Shown here in pieces: positions 1 to 7,148 of a stretch of 21,920 nucleotides of DNA. This DNA is from Brevibacillus sp. Lineage in GTDB: Bacteria > Bacillota > Bacilli > Brevibacillales > Brevibacillaceae. Within the stretch, counting starts at the first letter, position 1. Each line of letters begins with the position of its first letter. The notes below the pieces were generated by a model. It was not told where the DNA came from. It saw only the letters and a program-made list of their open reading frames with translations, and did not search any database. The position numbers were made by a program, and so were the translations under genes. The DNA lies in contig JARDZO010000060.1 of assembly GCA_029240815.1 (NCBI GenBank), forward strand, positions 1 to 21,920, written 5' to 3'.

Positions 1-57
1 GTGATTACTTGTAGCGTCTACGAAGCGTATGACAAGGTTATTGGGCTGCGCAATTAA
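1..57 (+). CDS. 3' end of an unidentified gene (partial)
   Basis: The first frame is open from base 1 to a TAA at 55-57, giving 18 residues that end in YDKVIGLRN. The other two plus frames contain stops in the same stretch. This is consistent with the C-terminus of a gene that starts outside the window. Eighteen codons are too few to identify a family, and the open frame could be chance. Confidence 0.3.
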   Translation: MITCSVYEAYDKVIGLRN

Positions 58-101
58 ATTCTATGTAGAGCCATTTTATTGTGGGACATTGCGCCTTTTG
101 G

Positions 102-117
102 GATTACGAATGTAATC
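102..117. promoter_or_regulatory. Probable BlaI operator upstream of bla
   Basis: A perfect inverted repeat GATTAC-GAAT-GTAATC lies 75 bases before the likely bla start. Its core TACGAATGTA differs at one base from the TACANNTGTA core of known BlaI/MecI operators. TGTAAT at 111-116 could also serve as the -10 element, so repressor binding would cover the promoter. The assignment rests on this match and on the blaI gene downstream. I saw no equally good second copy before blaR1, which suggests one operator for the whole operon. Confidence 0.55.
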
Positions 118-191
118 AAATGTGCAGAATACTGAAACTATCTCGGAAAAAACGTAGAAACTTTGACATAAATAGAAATGAGGGTAGAATC

Positions 192-1130
192 ATGATAAAA
201 ATAAGGAATGTGGAATATATCACTGGTAAACTGGCAAAAACACTCACAATCAGCTTGATCACGGTACTCACGTTGACCGGTTGCTCGGCAAAAGGAGATA
301 TTCCCTCTGCAGCCCAGACGAAGGAGCAAACGAAGACTGAGAAAGAAGTCTCAATAGATCAACAGTTGATTCAATTAGAGAAGGACTTTGGAGCACGTCT
401 TGGAGTTTATGCGATCGACACCGGCACAGGTCGGACCATCACTTATCGTGCGGATGAACGCTTCGCTTACGCATCGACCTCCAAGGTTTTAGCGGCAGGC
501 GCCGTGCTAAAGCAGAACTCCATTGAAGGACTTGAGAAACGTATGACCTATACCAGCGGCGATCTGGTGTCCTATTCACCCGTCACAAAAGAGCACGTAA
601 AAACAGGGATGACACTAAAGGAACTCTGCGAGGCCGCAGTTCGTTATAGCGACAACACTGCCGCAAATCTTTTGTTTAAGGAATTGGGTGGCCCCGAAGG
701 CTTTCAAAAGAAGCTTCAGCAAATAGGAGACAATGTTCTCATAGCAGATCGCTTCGAGCCTGAACTAAATGAAGCTACTCCTGGCGACACTCGTGATACA
801 AGCACACCGAGAGCTCTCGCTACCACTCTTCAGGCTTTCACACTTGGCGAGGTTCTACCGGCTGACAAACGTTCGATCCTCACGAATTGGATGTTAGGGA
901 ATGCGACAGGAGACGAGCTAATTCGTGCAGGCACTCCGAAAGACTGGGTGGTCGGTGACAAGTCTGGAGCAGGTAGCTATGGAACGCGCAACGACATCGC
1001 TGTTGTTTGGCCGCCTGATGGCGATCCCATCGTCATCGCGATTCTATCCAGTCGAGATACCCGCGATGCCAAGTATGACAATGCCCTGATTGCACAAGCT
1101 GCCAAGTTCTCACTCGACGCTCTGCAATAA
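192..1130 (+). CDS. bla: Class A beta-lactamase, lipoprotein
   Basis: Hydrolyses beta-lactams outside the membrane by the serine acyl-enzyme route. From the ATG at 192 the protein is 312 aa. The class A motifs are all present: STSK (Ser95, Lys98), SDN (153-155), an omega-loop EPELN whose Glu189 is the general base, and KSG (257-259). The N-terminus is a lipoprotein signal: a basic segment, a hydrophobic stretch and the lipobox LTGC with Cys31, so the enzyme is probably anchored to the outer face of the membrane. I chose 192 because GAGGG precedes it and a signal peptide follows directly; the open frame reaches back to a GTG at 81, but that would put 37 mostly charged residues before the signal. 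blaR1 and blaI follow on the same strand, so expression is expected to be beta-lactam-inducible. A TTGACA/TAGAAT pair at 163-190 sits oddly close to the start. Confidence 0.93.
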   Translation: MIKIRNVEYITGKLAKTLTISLITVLTLTGCSAKGDIPSAAQTKEQTKTEKEVSIDQQLIQLEKDFGARLGVYAIDTGTGRTITYRADERFAYASTSKVLAAGAVLKQNSIEGLEKRMTYTSGDLVSYSPVTKEHVKTGMTLKELCEAAVRYSDNTAANLLFKELGGPEGFQKKLQQIGDNVLIADRFEPELNEATPGDTRDTSTPRALATTLQAFTLGEVLPADKRSILTNWMLGNATGDELIRAGTPKDWVVGDKSGAGSYGTRNDIAVVWPPDGDPIVIAILSSRDTRDAKYDNALIAQAAKFSLDALQ

Positions 1131-1150
1131 ACACGAGTAACGATGCATGA

Positions 1151-1191
1151 AAAGGCTCGTAAATTGCTCATTCGGCAATTTGTGGGCCTTT
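1151..1191 (+). terminator. Long hairpin between bla and blaR1 (attenuator or partial terminator)
   Basis: Arms 1151-1167 and 1175-1191 pair over 17 bases with a 7-base loop. The ends (AAAGGC/GCCTTT and AAATTGC/GCAATTT) pair exactly and the middle uses one C:G and three G:U pairs. Only a short TTT follows, so termination should be incomplete. This fits a processing or attenuation element that lowers blaR1-blaI expression relative to bla. Confidence 0.5.
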
Positions 1192-1344
1192 CGAATCGAG
1201 CGCTCTTATAGTACTCTTGCCTTTATGATCATTTGTGTTTTGTCACTAATTCCTTTCATTTTACATACAGGATGGCGAGACTTCCCAAGGAACAAAGCAC
1301 AGGGAGAAAAGATTACCATTGGTTCAAAGAGGGAGATGAGTAGC

Positions 1345-3117
1345 ATGTTCATTACTCATATGGTAACAAGCTTTATCGTGTCTTCTTTTAGCGTTGCCGT
1401 CATCATGCTGACTAAAAAGCTCTTTCGAAAGCAGCTCTCTGCAAAATGGCACTATAATCTATGGTATCTGTTGTTTATTGCACTAACGATTCCTTTTATA
1501 CCAACCCATTATTTTGCTTTTGCAAATGATTTTTCTCTTTCTGCTTTCAACCGATATGATGGAATGGGACCTACAACTCCCCGTACGGAAAATCAAGTTA
1601 CAGGTAACGTGAATTGGTTGGAGGACTTCTCCATATCTGTACATCGTTATACTCCGGCAGTTCTAGATGATCTCTTAGCGATCATATGGATGGTTGGCAT
1701 GCTGCTTTTAGCTGTACCAGCCGTATATGCCTGGTTGAGAATCAAGCATATTCAAAGATCTACCTCCCGCTTGAAAAATAACGACATCTTACGGCTGCTG
1801 GAAGAGTGCAAGCAGCATCTAAATATATCCAGAGAATTGATTGTAGGGGAATCACCGCTTGTCAAATCTCCTATGATGTTTGGACTACATAAGGCTTATG
1901 TGGTATTTCCGATTCATTTCAACGAATGGCTAACGATGAATGATATCAAATACGTGATTTTGCATGAACTGAATCACTATAAAAATAAAGACAACGTGAC
2001 GAATTATCTGATCGTTATTTTCCAGCTTTTATACTGGTTTAACCCGCTTGTTTGGATTGCTTTTAGAGAAATGCGATTGGACCGAGAAATTTCCTGCGAT
2101 ATGGATGTTCTAAAATCATTAGACGAGCAATGCTATGCGGAATATGGAAATACGATCATTACTTTTGTGGACAGAGTATCAAGGCAAAAGAATTTCGTCT
2201 TTGAAAATCAAATGGCCAGTTCCAAAGAGCAATTAAAAAGGCGTATTCAAAAGATCGCGTCCTTCAAAATGGAGTCAAAGCAGTTGAAAAAGAAGAGTAT
2301 AACTATTTTTATGCTGGCAAGTATCGTCGTTGCTAGCCAGATTCCACTCATTACTGCCATCGCCAGCGACAATCATTATTATCAATTTAAAGGGGACAGA
2401 ACAGATTACGAGGATCTAAGCTCATATTTTGACGGCTATGACGGCAGTTTTGTATTATATGACATGAATGCCGATCATTTTAGTATTTATAATAAAAAGA
2501 ATAGCGAATCAAGAGTTTCACCGAATTCCACATACAAGATTTATAGCGCGTTATTTGCTTTGGAGTCTTCTATCATTACAAAAGAAAATTCAACCCTCTA
2601 TTGGAATGGTGAGATGTATCCTTATGCTGCCTGGAATAAGAATCAAAACTTACATACAGCGATGAAAAGTTCCGTAAATTGGTACTTTCAGGAGCTGGAT
2701 AAAAGGTTTGATAAGGACAGCTTACAGGCCTATCTGAAACAAGTAGGTTATGGGAATGAAAATCTGACGGGTCGAGGAGACCAATTTTGGATGGAATCTT
2801 CATTGGAAATTTCTCCAGTGGAGCAGGTTTTACTATTAAAATCACTTTATACGAATCAATTCGGATATACAGATAAAAATATCCAAACTATCAAAGACTC
2901 GATCAAATTAGAGGAGAAAGATGGTGCGATCCTTTCCGGTAAAACAGGCACAGGCTCTGTAAATAACAAAAATATAAACGGCTGGTTCATTGGATATGTA
3001 GAGAACAAAAAGAACACCTATTTCTTTGCAACAAATATACGAAACGAAGATCACAGCAACGGAAGTACGGCGGCAAAAATAGCATTATCTATTTTGAAGA
3101 AAAAAGGCATTTACTAA
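1345..3117 (+). CDS. blaR1: BlaR1-type beta-lactam sensor and M56 metalloprotease
   Basis: Membrane receptor that is acylated by beta-lactams outside the cell and activates a cytoplasmic zinc protease that leads to BlaI removal. From the ATG at 1345 it has 590 aa, the usual family length. The N-terminal part has several hydrophobic helices. The M56 protease motif is HELNH (His207, Glu208, His211). Arg299-Arg300 lies at the place matching the self-cleavage site of S. aureus BlaR1 (Arg293-Arg294, offset 6). A last helix (about 318-340) leads into the penicillin-binding sensor domain with STYK (Ser395, Lys398), SVN (443-445) and KTG (533-535). The open frame extends back to 1147, but 1345 has GGGAG nine bases upstream and gives the normal short N-terminus before helix 1. 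It ends 26 bases before blaI. Base use is much more AT-rich than bla. Confidence 0.93.
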   Translation: MFITHMVTSFIVSSFSVAVIMLTKKLFRKQLSAKWHYNLWYLLFIALTIPFIPTHYFAFANDFSLSAFNRYDGMGPTTPRTENQVTGNVNWLEDFSISVHRYTPAVLDDLLAIIWMVGMLLLAVPAVYAWLRIKHIQRSTSRLKNNDILRLLEECKQHLNISRELIVGESPLVKSPMMFGLHKAYVVFPIHFNEWLTMNDIKYVILHELNHYKNKDNVTNYLIVIFQLLYWFNPLVWIAFREMRLDREISCDMDVLKSLDEQCYAEYGNTIITFVDRVSRQKNFVFENQMASSKEQLKRRIQKIASFKMESKQLKKKSITIFMLASIVVASQIPLITAIASDNHYYQFKGDRTDYEDLSSYFDGYDGSFVLYDMNADHFSIYNKKNSESRVSPNSTYKIYSALFALESSIITKENSTLYWNGEMYPYAAWNKNQNLHTAMKSSVNWYFQELDKRFDKDSLQAYLKQVGYGNENLTGRGDQFWMESSLEISPVEQVLLLKSLYTNQFGYTDKNIQTIKDSIKLEEKDGAILSGKTGTGSVNNKNINGWFIGYVENKKNTYFFATNIRNEDHSNGSTAAKIALSILKKKGIY

Positions 3118-3143
3118 AGGTTTGTAGAAGGAGGTGAATAAGG

Positions 3144-3524
3144 GTGGCTAAAAAAGTACCCGGTATCTCTGAAGCAGAGTGGGAAGTTATGAACGTGCTT
3201 TGGGAGAAGGACCCGCAAACGGCTAATGAAGTCATTCACTCCTTGCAGGAAAGAATGGATTGGAAGCCTAAAACCATACGCACCCTTTTGGATCGTCTCG
3301 TTAAAAAAAAGGTGGTAGGGGTAAATCAAAATCAAAAGGTGTATACTTTTTTCCCCTTATATACGCAAGGAGAATGCCAACAAGCAGAAGCGCAGTCTTT
3401 TCTTACTCGAATATACGGTGGGACAATGAAGTCGATGTTGGTTCAGTTCATCGAGGAGGAATCGTTAACGGAAGAGGACATCAAAGAGTTGCGGTCGATT
3501 TTGGATGAAAATCAAAAAAAATAA
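3144..3524 (+). CDS. blaI: BlaI/MecI-family penicillinase repressor
   Basis: Dimeric winged-helix repressor of the bla operon, 126 aa, the standard size. Residues 1-70 form the DNA-binding domain (SEAEWEVMNVLW, then the recognition segment WKPKTIRTLLDRL at 40-52). Residues 75-126 form the helical dimerisation domain. Start is GTG at 3144 with an excellent AGGAGGTG seven bases upstream. In staphylococcal and B. licheniformis BlaI, and in MecI, inactivation occurs by cleavage between Asn101 and Phe102; here the same positions are Gln101-Phe102. It is the last gene of the operon, followed after 19 bases by a strong terminator. It probably binds the dyad at 102-117. Confidence 0.94.
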   Translation: MAKKVPGISEAEWEVMNVLWEKDPQTANEVIHSLQERMDWKPKTIRTLLDRLVKKKVVGVNQNQKVYTFFPLYTQGECQQAEAQSFLTRIYGGTMKSMLVQFIEEESLTEEDIKELRSILDENQKK

Positions 3525-3543
3525 GAGAACATGGATACAAGTG

Positions 3544-3571
3544 AAAACACGCCTATCACGGCGTGTTTTTT
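3544..3571 (+). terminator. Rho-independent terminator of the bla operon
   Basis: AAAACACGCC and GGCGTGTTTT pair perfectly around the loop TATCAC and run into a T tract. It closes the bla-blaR1-blaI operon. Confidence 0.9.
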
Positions 3572-3680
3572 GTATGCAGGCGTACTTACATAAACAAATT
3601 CAAAATAGTTACGGAGACAATGGAGCAAGCTCCTTATTAAATCTAAGGGAGATTTCTTTTCAACGAACAACATGATTCGG

Positions 3681-3696
3681 AATTGTCTGCACAATT
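3681..3696. promoter_or_regulatory. Inverted repeat just upstream of the 3700 promoter
   Basis: AATTGT-CTGC-ACAATT is a perfect 6-base dyad ending three bases before the -35 element. Its position suits an activator or repressor site. No regulator family is assigned. The surrounding 3572-3812 stretch has no gene; it holds this dyad, two short hairpins (GGAGC/GCTCC near 3622 and AAATCT/AGATTT near 3640), the promoter and the CAATATTG pair. Confidence 0.35.
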
Positions 3697-3699
3697 TTG

Positions 3700-3728
3700 T
3701 TGACAGATAAAAAAGCCACACGTATAAT
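3700..3728 (+). promoter_or_regulatory. Perfect-consensus SigA promoter for the 3813-5789 operon
   Basis: TTGACA at 3700-3705, a 17-base spacer and TATAAT at 3723-3728 match the vegetative consensus exactly. Predicted transcription start is near 3735, leaving a leader of about 80 bases. A promoter this strong usually needs a repressor, which suits the operator-like repeat just downstream. Confidence 0.85.
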
Positions 3729-3740
3729 TTGAGGTAACAG

Positions 3741-3761
3741 CAATATTGATCAACAATATTG
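3741..3761. promoter_or_regulatory. Paired CAATATTG palindromes, candidate operator
   Basis: Two copies of the 8-base palindrome CAATATTG at 3741-3748 and 3754-3761, 13 bases apart, start about six bases after the predicted transcription start. The position fits a roadblock or initiation-blocking repressor. It does not resemble the GTAAAC boxes of the divergent region near 7000, so a different regulator may bind here. Confidence 0.45.
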
Positions 3762-3812
3762 TCCAATAATAATGAGCGACATATAAAAAGCATAGGGAGG
3801 TGTTCTGCTGCC

Positions 3813-4133
3813 ATGAGCGTACCGACAGATCAGATGTCTTTAAATGGGGCAGATCGAGTGAAGCAGTTCCTCACATTTCTAGGTGAAGGGGAGAGAAACG
3901 GTCTGTGGGACCAATTAGATATCCAAGACTTGCAAGCGCTTTCTGAAATCGCGATCAAGCTGTATGGGTATCGAATCGAGAAACTGTTGACGACGGAGCA
4001 AAACGCAGAGCCATTTATGCCCGTTCCTAAATATAATACGGTCCCGGATACGGAGGCCATGATGTTTATTAACGGTCTGATGGAAAGCAAGCACATCGAG
4101 CTGTTCGAACTGCAAATGTTCAAAAATTTCTGA
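3813..4133 (+). CDS. Small protein of unknown function, first gene of Rieske/amidohydrolase operon
   Basis: I do not recognise this 106-aa protein. It is acidic, has no signal peptide, membrane segment or cysteine, and looks mostly helical (VKQFLTFLGEGERNGLWDQL, then LQALSEIAIKLYGYRIEKLL), followed by a proline-containing linker and a short second helical part (TEAMMFINGLMESKHIELFE). The ATG at 3813 was chosen over the upstream frame extension at 3759 because GGGAGGTG precedes it by ten bases. It is the promoter-proximal gene, 34 bases before the Rieske gene, so it may be a small subunit or accessory factor for the same pathway. That role is inferred from position only. Confidence 0.75.
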   Translation: MSVPTDQMSLNGADRVKQFLTFLGEGERNGLWDQLDIQDLQALSEIAIKLYGYRIEKLLTTEQNAEPFMPVPKYNTVPDTEAMMFINGLMESKHIELFELQMFKNF

Positions 4134-4167
4134 TGAAACCAAGTGAAATGTACAGGAGGGGACAAGG

Positions 4168-4530
4168 ATGGAGCATTACGTATGTGAGCGAACCGAACTG
4201 GAAGAAAGAAAGATGTACTACGTGGCTTTGGAGGGGCTGGAGATTGGAGTCATCTTGGTGAATGACCAGATTCACGCGATTGAAAATACGTGCCCACATT
4301 TTGAGGGACCTGTCTGTTTGGGGAACGTGTCAGAGCGTGTCCGCATGAGGATGGACGAGAACCGAATGAGCGAAGGCGATTATCACTCCAAGGAAGAGAT
4401 GAATGTCGTTTGTCCATGGCACGGTTTTGAATTCGACCTCAAGTCCGGAGAGTGCATCGCGGATCCCAAGTTTGTTTTGCGGAAGTTTAATCCTCATATC
4501 AAAGAAGGCAAAGTATACATCACTATTTGA
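4168..4530 (+). CDS. Rieske [2Fe-2S] ferredoxin-like protein with long inter-motif insertion
   Basis: A 120-aa stand-alone Rieske-fold protein, probably a soluble electron carrier. Cluster ligands are visible as CPH (Cys42, His44) and CPWH (Cys82, His85), followed by the usual GFEFDLKSGEC continuation. The spacing between the two ligand pairs is 37 residues, against about 15-18 in ordinary Rieske ferredoxins. The insert contains extra Cys50 and a charged, methionine-rich segment (RMRMDENRMSEGD). The start at 4168 has AGGAGGGG six bases upstream. It is second in the operon, 53 bases before the amidohydrolase. A partner ring-hydroxylating oxygenase alpha subunit is absent from the window, so the electron acceptor is unknown. 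Confidence 0.88.
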   Translation: MEHYVCERTELEERKMYYVALEGLEIGVILVNDQIHAIENTCPHFEGPVCLGNVSERVRMRMDENRMSEGDYHSKEEMNVVCPWHGFEFDLKSGECIADPKFVLRKFNPHIKEGKVYITI

Positions 4531-4583
4531 TCGCGAGGGAACGTGGTTCCATACACGTGATTTCTATACAGGAGGGATAACCG

Positions 4584-5789
4584 ATGAAGATCGATTTAAG
4601 CTTAGAAAAGAATTTTCTGGACAACGCTGAGAAGCAGGCACTAGCACGAGGCCTGTACGACATTCCAATTGTCGATGCAGACTGTCACTACATGGGCACT
4701 CCAATGAATGTGATCGCTGAATATGTGGAAGAGCCTTACCGCAGCCGGCTTCGCGTACATAGCAATGGATCCAAACACATTTACGTGGACTTGGGCGATC
4801 GCACCATGGCTGGACGGATGAAGAGCATACCGTTATTTGTGCGAAGCAAACTGCCAGAAGGCGAAATCATGCCAAAAGAAATTTACCCTCTATTGCAGAG
4901 CAGCCAGAAAATGGCGATCGATTACAACATCGTGTTTCCTACAGACCTGTTGACACTGGGCGTTCATCCCGATTCGGAGATTGAGGTGGCGATCGCATAC
5001 GGATTTGCCCGCTGGATGACCGAAGAAGTGCTGCCGCAGAACGATGCGATTAAAACGATGCTGTATTTGCCGTTTTCCAATCCAGATGCTTGTGTGAAGA
5101 TTGTCAAAGAGTTCGGCGGGAAAAAAGGGGTCGTCGGTTTCCTGGTGACCAGCTTGCGTTACCAGCCTGCGCATCACAATTCCTACATGCCGTTGTACAA
5201 GTTGCTGGAAGACCTGGGGCAGCCGCTTGCCTTCCATACGGTTTCGCACTGGATGGAGAGACCTTTCCAGCAGTTGAATCGTTTCTTATCGGCTCATGCA
5301 CTTGGCTTCCCGCTGTATAACATGATCCAGGCGACCAACTTGATTATCAACGGCATTCCGGAGCGCTTCCCTGACTTGAAATTCATCTTTATTGAGGCCG
5401 GGGTATCGTGGATTCCGTTCTTGATGATGCGATTGGATACAGATTACCTGTATCGTCAGTCAGATGCACCATTCTTGACGAAGAAACCGAGTGAATACAT
5501 GAAGAACTTCTACTTTACGTCGCAGCCGCTGGAGTATACAGAGAATATCGGGATGATGAAAGAAATCTTCGACATGTTCGATGCTGAAAACCAATTGCTC
5601 TACGCTTCTGATTACCCGCACCAAGACTTTGATACACCTGCGTCGATTTACGACATTCCGTTCTTGAGTGAAACCGCAAAGAGAAAAATATTAGGCGGGA
5701 ATGCTCTGAAGTTCTTTAATATCACCAATCCTGTTTTGCATGCCAAAATTCGCAGAGAAGAAGCACTGGCTGCATCAGCAAGGAAATAA
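4584..5789 (+). CDS. Amidohydrolase-2 family metal-dependent hydrolase/decarboxylase
   Basis: A 401-aa protein of the amidohydrolase_2 (ACMSD/2,3-dihydroxybenzoate decarboxylase-like) TIM-barrel family. Members bind one divalent metal and either hydrolyse C-N/C-O bonds or remove CO2 from aromatic or muconate-like acids. Likely metal and active-site residues are Asp31 and His35 in VDADCHY, His218 in AFHTVSHW, Glu271 in FIFIEAG, and Asp343 with His346 in YASDYPHQDFD. The classic HxH opening is replaced by DxDCH, a common variant. Start at 4584 has AGGAGGG seven bases upstream. It is the last gene of the operon and is followed by a terminator. With a Rieske protein next to it and a flavin monooxygenase pair just beyond, it may act on an oxidised aromatic or N-heterocyclic intermediate; the substrate cannot be read from the sequence. 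Confidence 0.88.
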   Translation: MKIDLSLEKNFLDNAEKQALARGLYDIPIVDADCHYMGTPMNVIAEYVEEPYRSRLRVHSNGSKHIYVDLGDRTMAGRMKSIPLFVRSKLPEGEIMPKEIYPLLQSSQKMAIDYNIVFPTDLLTLGVHPDSEIEVAIAYGFARWMTEEVLPQNDAIKTMLYLPFSNPDACVKIVKEFGGKKGVVGFLVTSLRYQPAHHNSYMPLYKLLEDLGQPLAFHTVSHWMERPFQQLNRFLSAHALGFPLYNMIQATNLIINGIPERFPDLKFIFIEAGVSWIPFLMMRLDTDYLYRQSDAPFLTKKPSEYMKNFYFTSQPLEYTENIGMMKEIFDMFDAENQLLYASDYPHQDFDTPASIYDIPFLSETAKRKILGGNALKFFNITNPVLHAKIRREEALAASARK

Positions 5790-5808
5790 GGATAGTGCGT
5801 GTTCACTC

Positions 5809-5840
5809 AAAGCTCTCATGTTGTGAGGGCTTTTTCTTTT
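5809..5840 (+). terminator. Terminator of the Rieske/amidohydrolase operon
   Basis: AAAGCTCTCA pairs with TGAGGGCTTT (one G:U) around TGTTG, followed by a T-rich tract. Confidence 0.85.
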
Positions 5841-5857
5841 GCTCGTTTTGATAAGAA

Positions 5858-5889
5858 ACAAAAAAGTAGACTTAGCATGCAAGTCTACT
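5858..5889 (-). terminator. Terminator of the fused MarR gene, overlapping its stop codon
   Basis: On the minus strand AGTAGACTT and AAGTCTACT form a perfect 9-base stem with a 7-base loop, then a T run. The stem's proximal arm contains the gene's TAG stop. Confidence 0.8.
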
Positions 5890-6976
5890 CTTCCATTTTT
5901 TCTTTTAGTTGCAGGTTGGCTAAAAGGGGAAATAGCAGCTGTAACAGCTTTTCCTGTTCTTGCTCTTCCAGACCGTCAAATACCCATTTCTGCTTGTCCC
6001 AATACTCTTGTAATTGGGCGGGGATGAATGTCTTTGCGTGGTCAGTTAGTTGGACGAGGGAGCTCCTGCGGTCAGTTGGATCCTTCACACGTTGGACAAA
6101 GCCATCTTGCTCCAGACCATCGATCAGTTTCGTGATATTCGTTTTCGTCACGTTTTTTTGCTGGCTAATTTCGGTCATCGACAGGTTCTGACCTTTTGAA
6201 CGGAACAGGAGGAGGAGCGTAGAAAACTTGGCGTGGCTCAGCCCAAGATCCATAGTGTGCTTGTTTAGCTGAAAAATAGTGAGGTTGTAAGCACGAGCGA
6301 GAAGGATCGACAAGGCAGCAGAGGATCGGTGAATCCCCGGTGTGACTTCTTGATAAGAGTCGAGGATGCTGCTCATCATCTGTTGGACCTGAAGTGCCTG
6401 CTCCGTAACGAGCTCCTTTTCCAGCAGGGGAGACTCCTCCGAAGATTTCTCTTGCAGGGCAGCGATCAAACGGCATAGCAGCCAGAAGAGATCCTCCTGC
6501 TCTTCACTTGCCAGACCGTCAAACATCCATTTTTGCCTGTCCCAATAAGCCTGCAAGTGCTCCAAAATGACTTCAATCCCTTTTTGCGTCAAGTGAATCA
6601 AGGCGCTTCTGCGATCATTCGGATCTTTTTGCCGCTCCACGAAATGATCTTTTTCCAACGCATCCACGAGGTTGGTGATGTTCGTCCGAGTGACATGCTT
6701 CTGCTGGCTGATTTCGGTCATGGTCAATTGGTGTTCGCGTGTACGAAAAAGGAGAAGCAGGGTAGAGAACTTGACGTGGGTCAGCCCATAGGAAAGGGTA
6801 TGCTTGTTGAGCAGGGAAATGGACAGCTGATGACTCCGCGAGATCAGGATGGGCAATAATGCCGATGCCCGATGAATGCCAGGGGAAACCGTATGATACG
6901 TGTCCAAATTTGCATTCATCTTCCGCTGTAATTCACCGACTAGCTGGATTAGATCGGGGTTGACCATTTGGTACAT
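5885..6976 (-). CDS. Tandem-duplicated MarR-family regulator (two fused MarR domains)
   Basis: A 363-aa protein made of two homologous MarR winged-helix modules, more than twice the size of a normal MarR (about 140-160 aa). Copy 1 spans about 24-177 and copy 2 about 205-360, with a constant offset of 181 residues. Shared blocks include PGIHR, KFSTLLLLFR, MTEISQQK, TNIT in the recognition helix, KDP-DRRS in the wing, and W-FDGL. A charged linker (about 178-204) joins them. MarR proteins bind DNA as homodimers, so this chain could act as a built-in pseudo-dimer. The DNA of both copies is also alike (for example around 5970-6000 and 6510-6545), which suggests a fairly recent in-frame duplication. 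Start is ATG at 6974-6976 with AGGTAGGA upstream. It is divergent from the HpaB gene and very likely represses both promoters through the GTAAAC boxes; an aromatic ligand is plausible but not shown. Confidence 0.93.
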   Translation of the reverse strand: MYQMVNPDLIQLVGELQRKMNANLDTYHTVSPGIHRASALLPILISRSHQLSISLLNKHTLSYGLTHVKFSTLLLLFRTREHQLTMTEISQQKHVTRTNITNLVDALEKDHFVERQKDPNDRRSALIHLTQKGIEVILEHLQAYWDRQKWMFDGLASEEQEDLFWLLCRLIAALQEKSSEESPLLEKELVTEQALQVQQMMSSILDSYQEVTPGIHRSSAALSILLARAYNLTIFQLNKHTMDLGLSHAKFSTLLLLFRSKGQNLSMTEISQQKNVTKTNITKLIDGLEQDGFVQRVKDPTDRRSSLVQLTDHAKTFIPAQLQEYWDKQKWVFDGLEEQEQEKLLQLLFPLLANLQLKEKMEE

Positions 6977-7002
6977 AAGAATTCCTACCTTTAGCTTAGA
7001 TT

Positions 7003-7016
7003 GTAAACGGGTTTAC
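7003..7016. promoter_or_regulatory. Candidate MarR operator 1 (regulator side)
   Basis: GTAAAC-GG-GTTTAC is a perfect 6-base dyad located 27 bases before the regulator's start. On the minus strand a GATAAT -10 candidate (7018-7023) sits directly upstream, so binding would block autogenous transcription. The motif recurs at 7149-7162. Confidence 0.65.
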
Positions 7017-7107
7017 CATTATCGACATCGTAACATAGGTAGGGAAGAATGAACAATTGAAAGAGCCGTTTTAAACGAAAATTTCTGAATAATCATTCGA
7101 TCTTGTA

Positions 7108-7136
7108 TTGACAGTCGATTTTCCCTTCGTTAAGAT
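7108..7136 (+). promoter_or_regulatory. Promoter of the HpaB/HpaC-type operon
   Basis: TTGACA (7108-7113), a 17-base spacer and TAAGAT (7131-7136). Predicted start near 7143 places operator box 2 directly downstream of the -10. Confidence 0.7.
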
Positions 7137-7148
7137 AAAATTAAATTA

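Noticed and set aside
81..191. N-terminal extension of the beta-lactamase frame
   Set aside because: It has no good ribosome binding site, overlaps the BlaI-like dyad and would place charged residues ahead of a clear lipoprotein signal.
1147..1344. N-terminal extension of the blaR1 frame
   Set aside because: It begins inside the hairpin and adds 66 residues absent from the family; the start at 1345 has a proper ribosome binding site.
3590..3603. Weak match to the GTAAAC operator box (ATAAACAAATTCAA)
   Set aside because: It shares 11 of 14 bases with the 7149 box, but the dyad symmetry is lost and it lies about 100 bases upstream of the promoter, so chance in AT-rich DNA is likely.
5799..6191. 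Plus-strand open frame opposite the fused MarR gene
   Set aside because: Serine- and cysteine-rich composition typical of an antisense shadow; the MarR gene on the other strand is clear.
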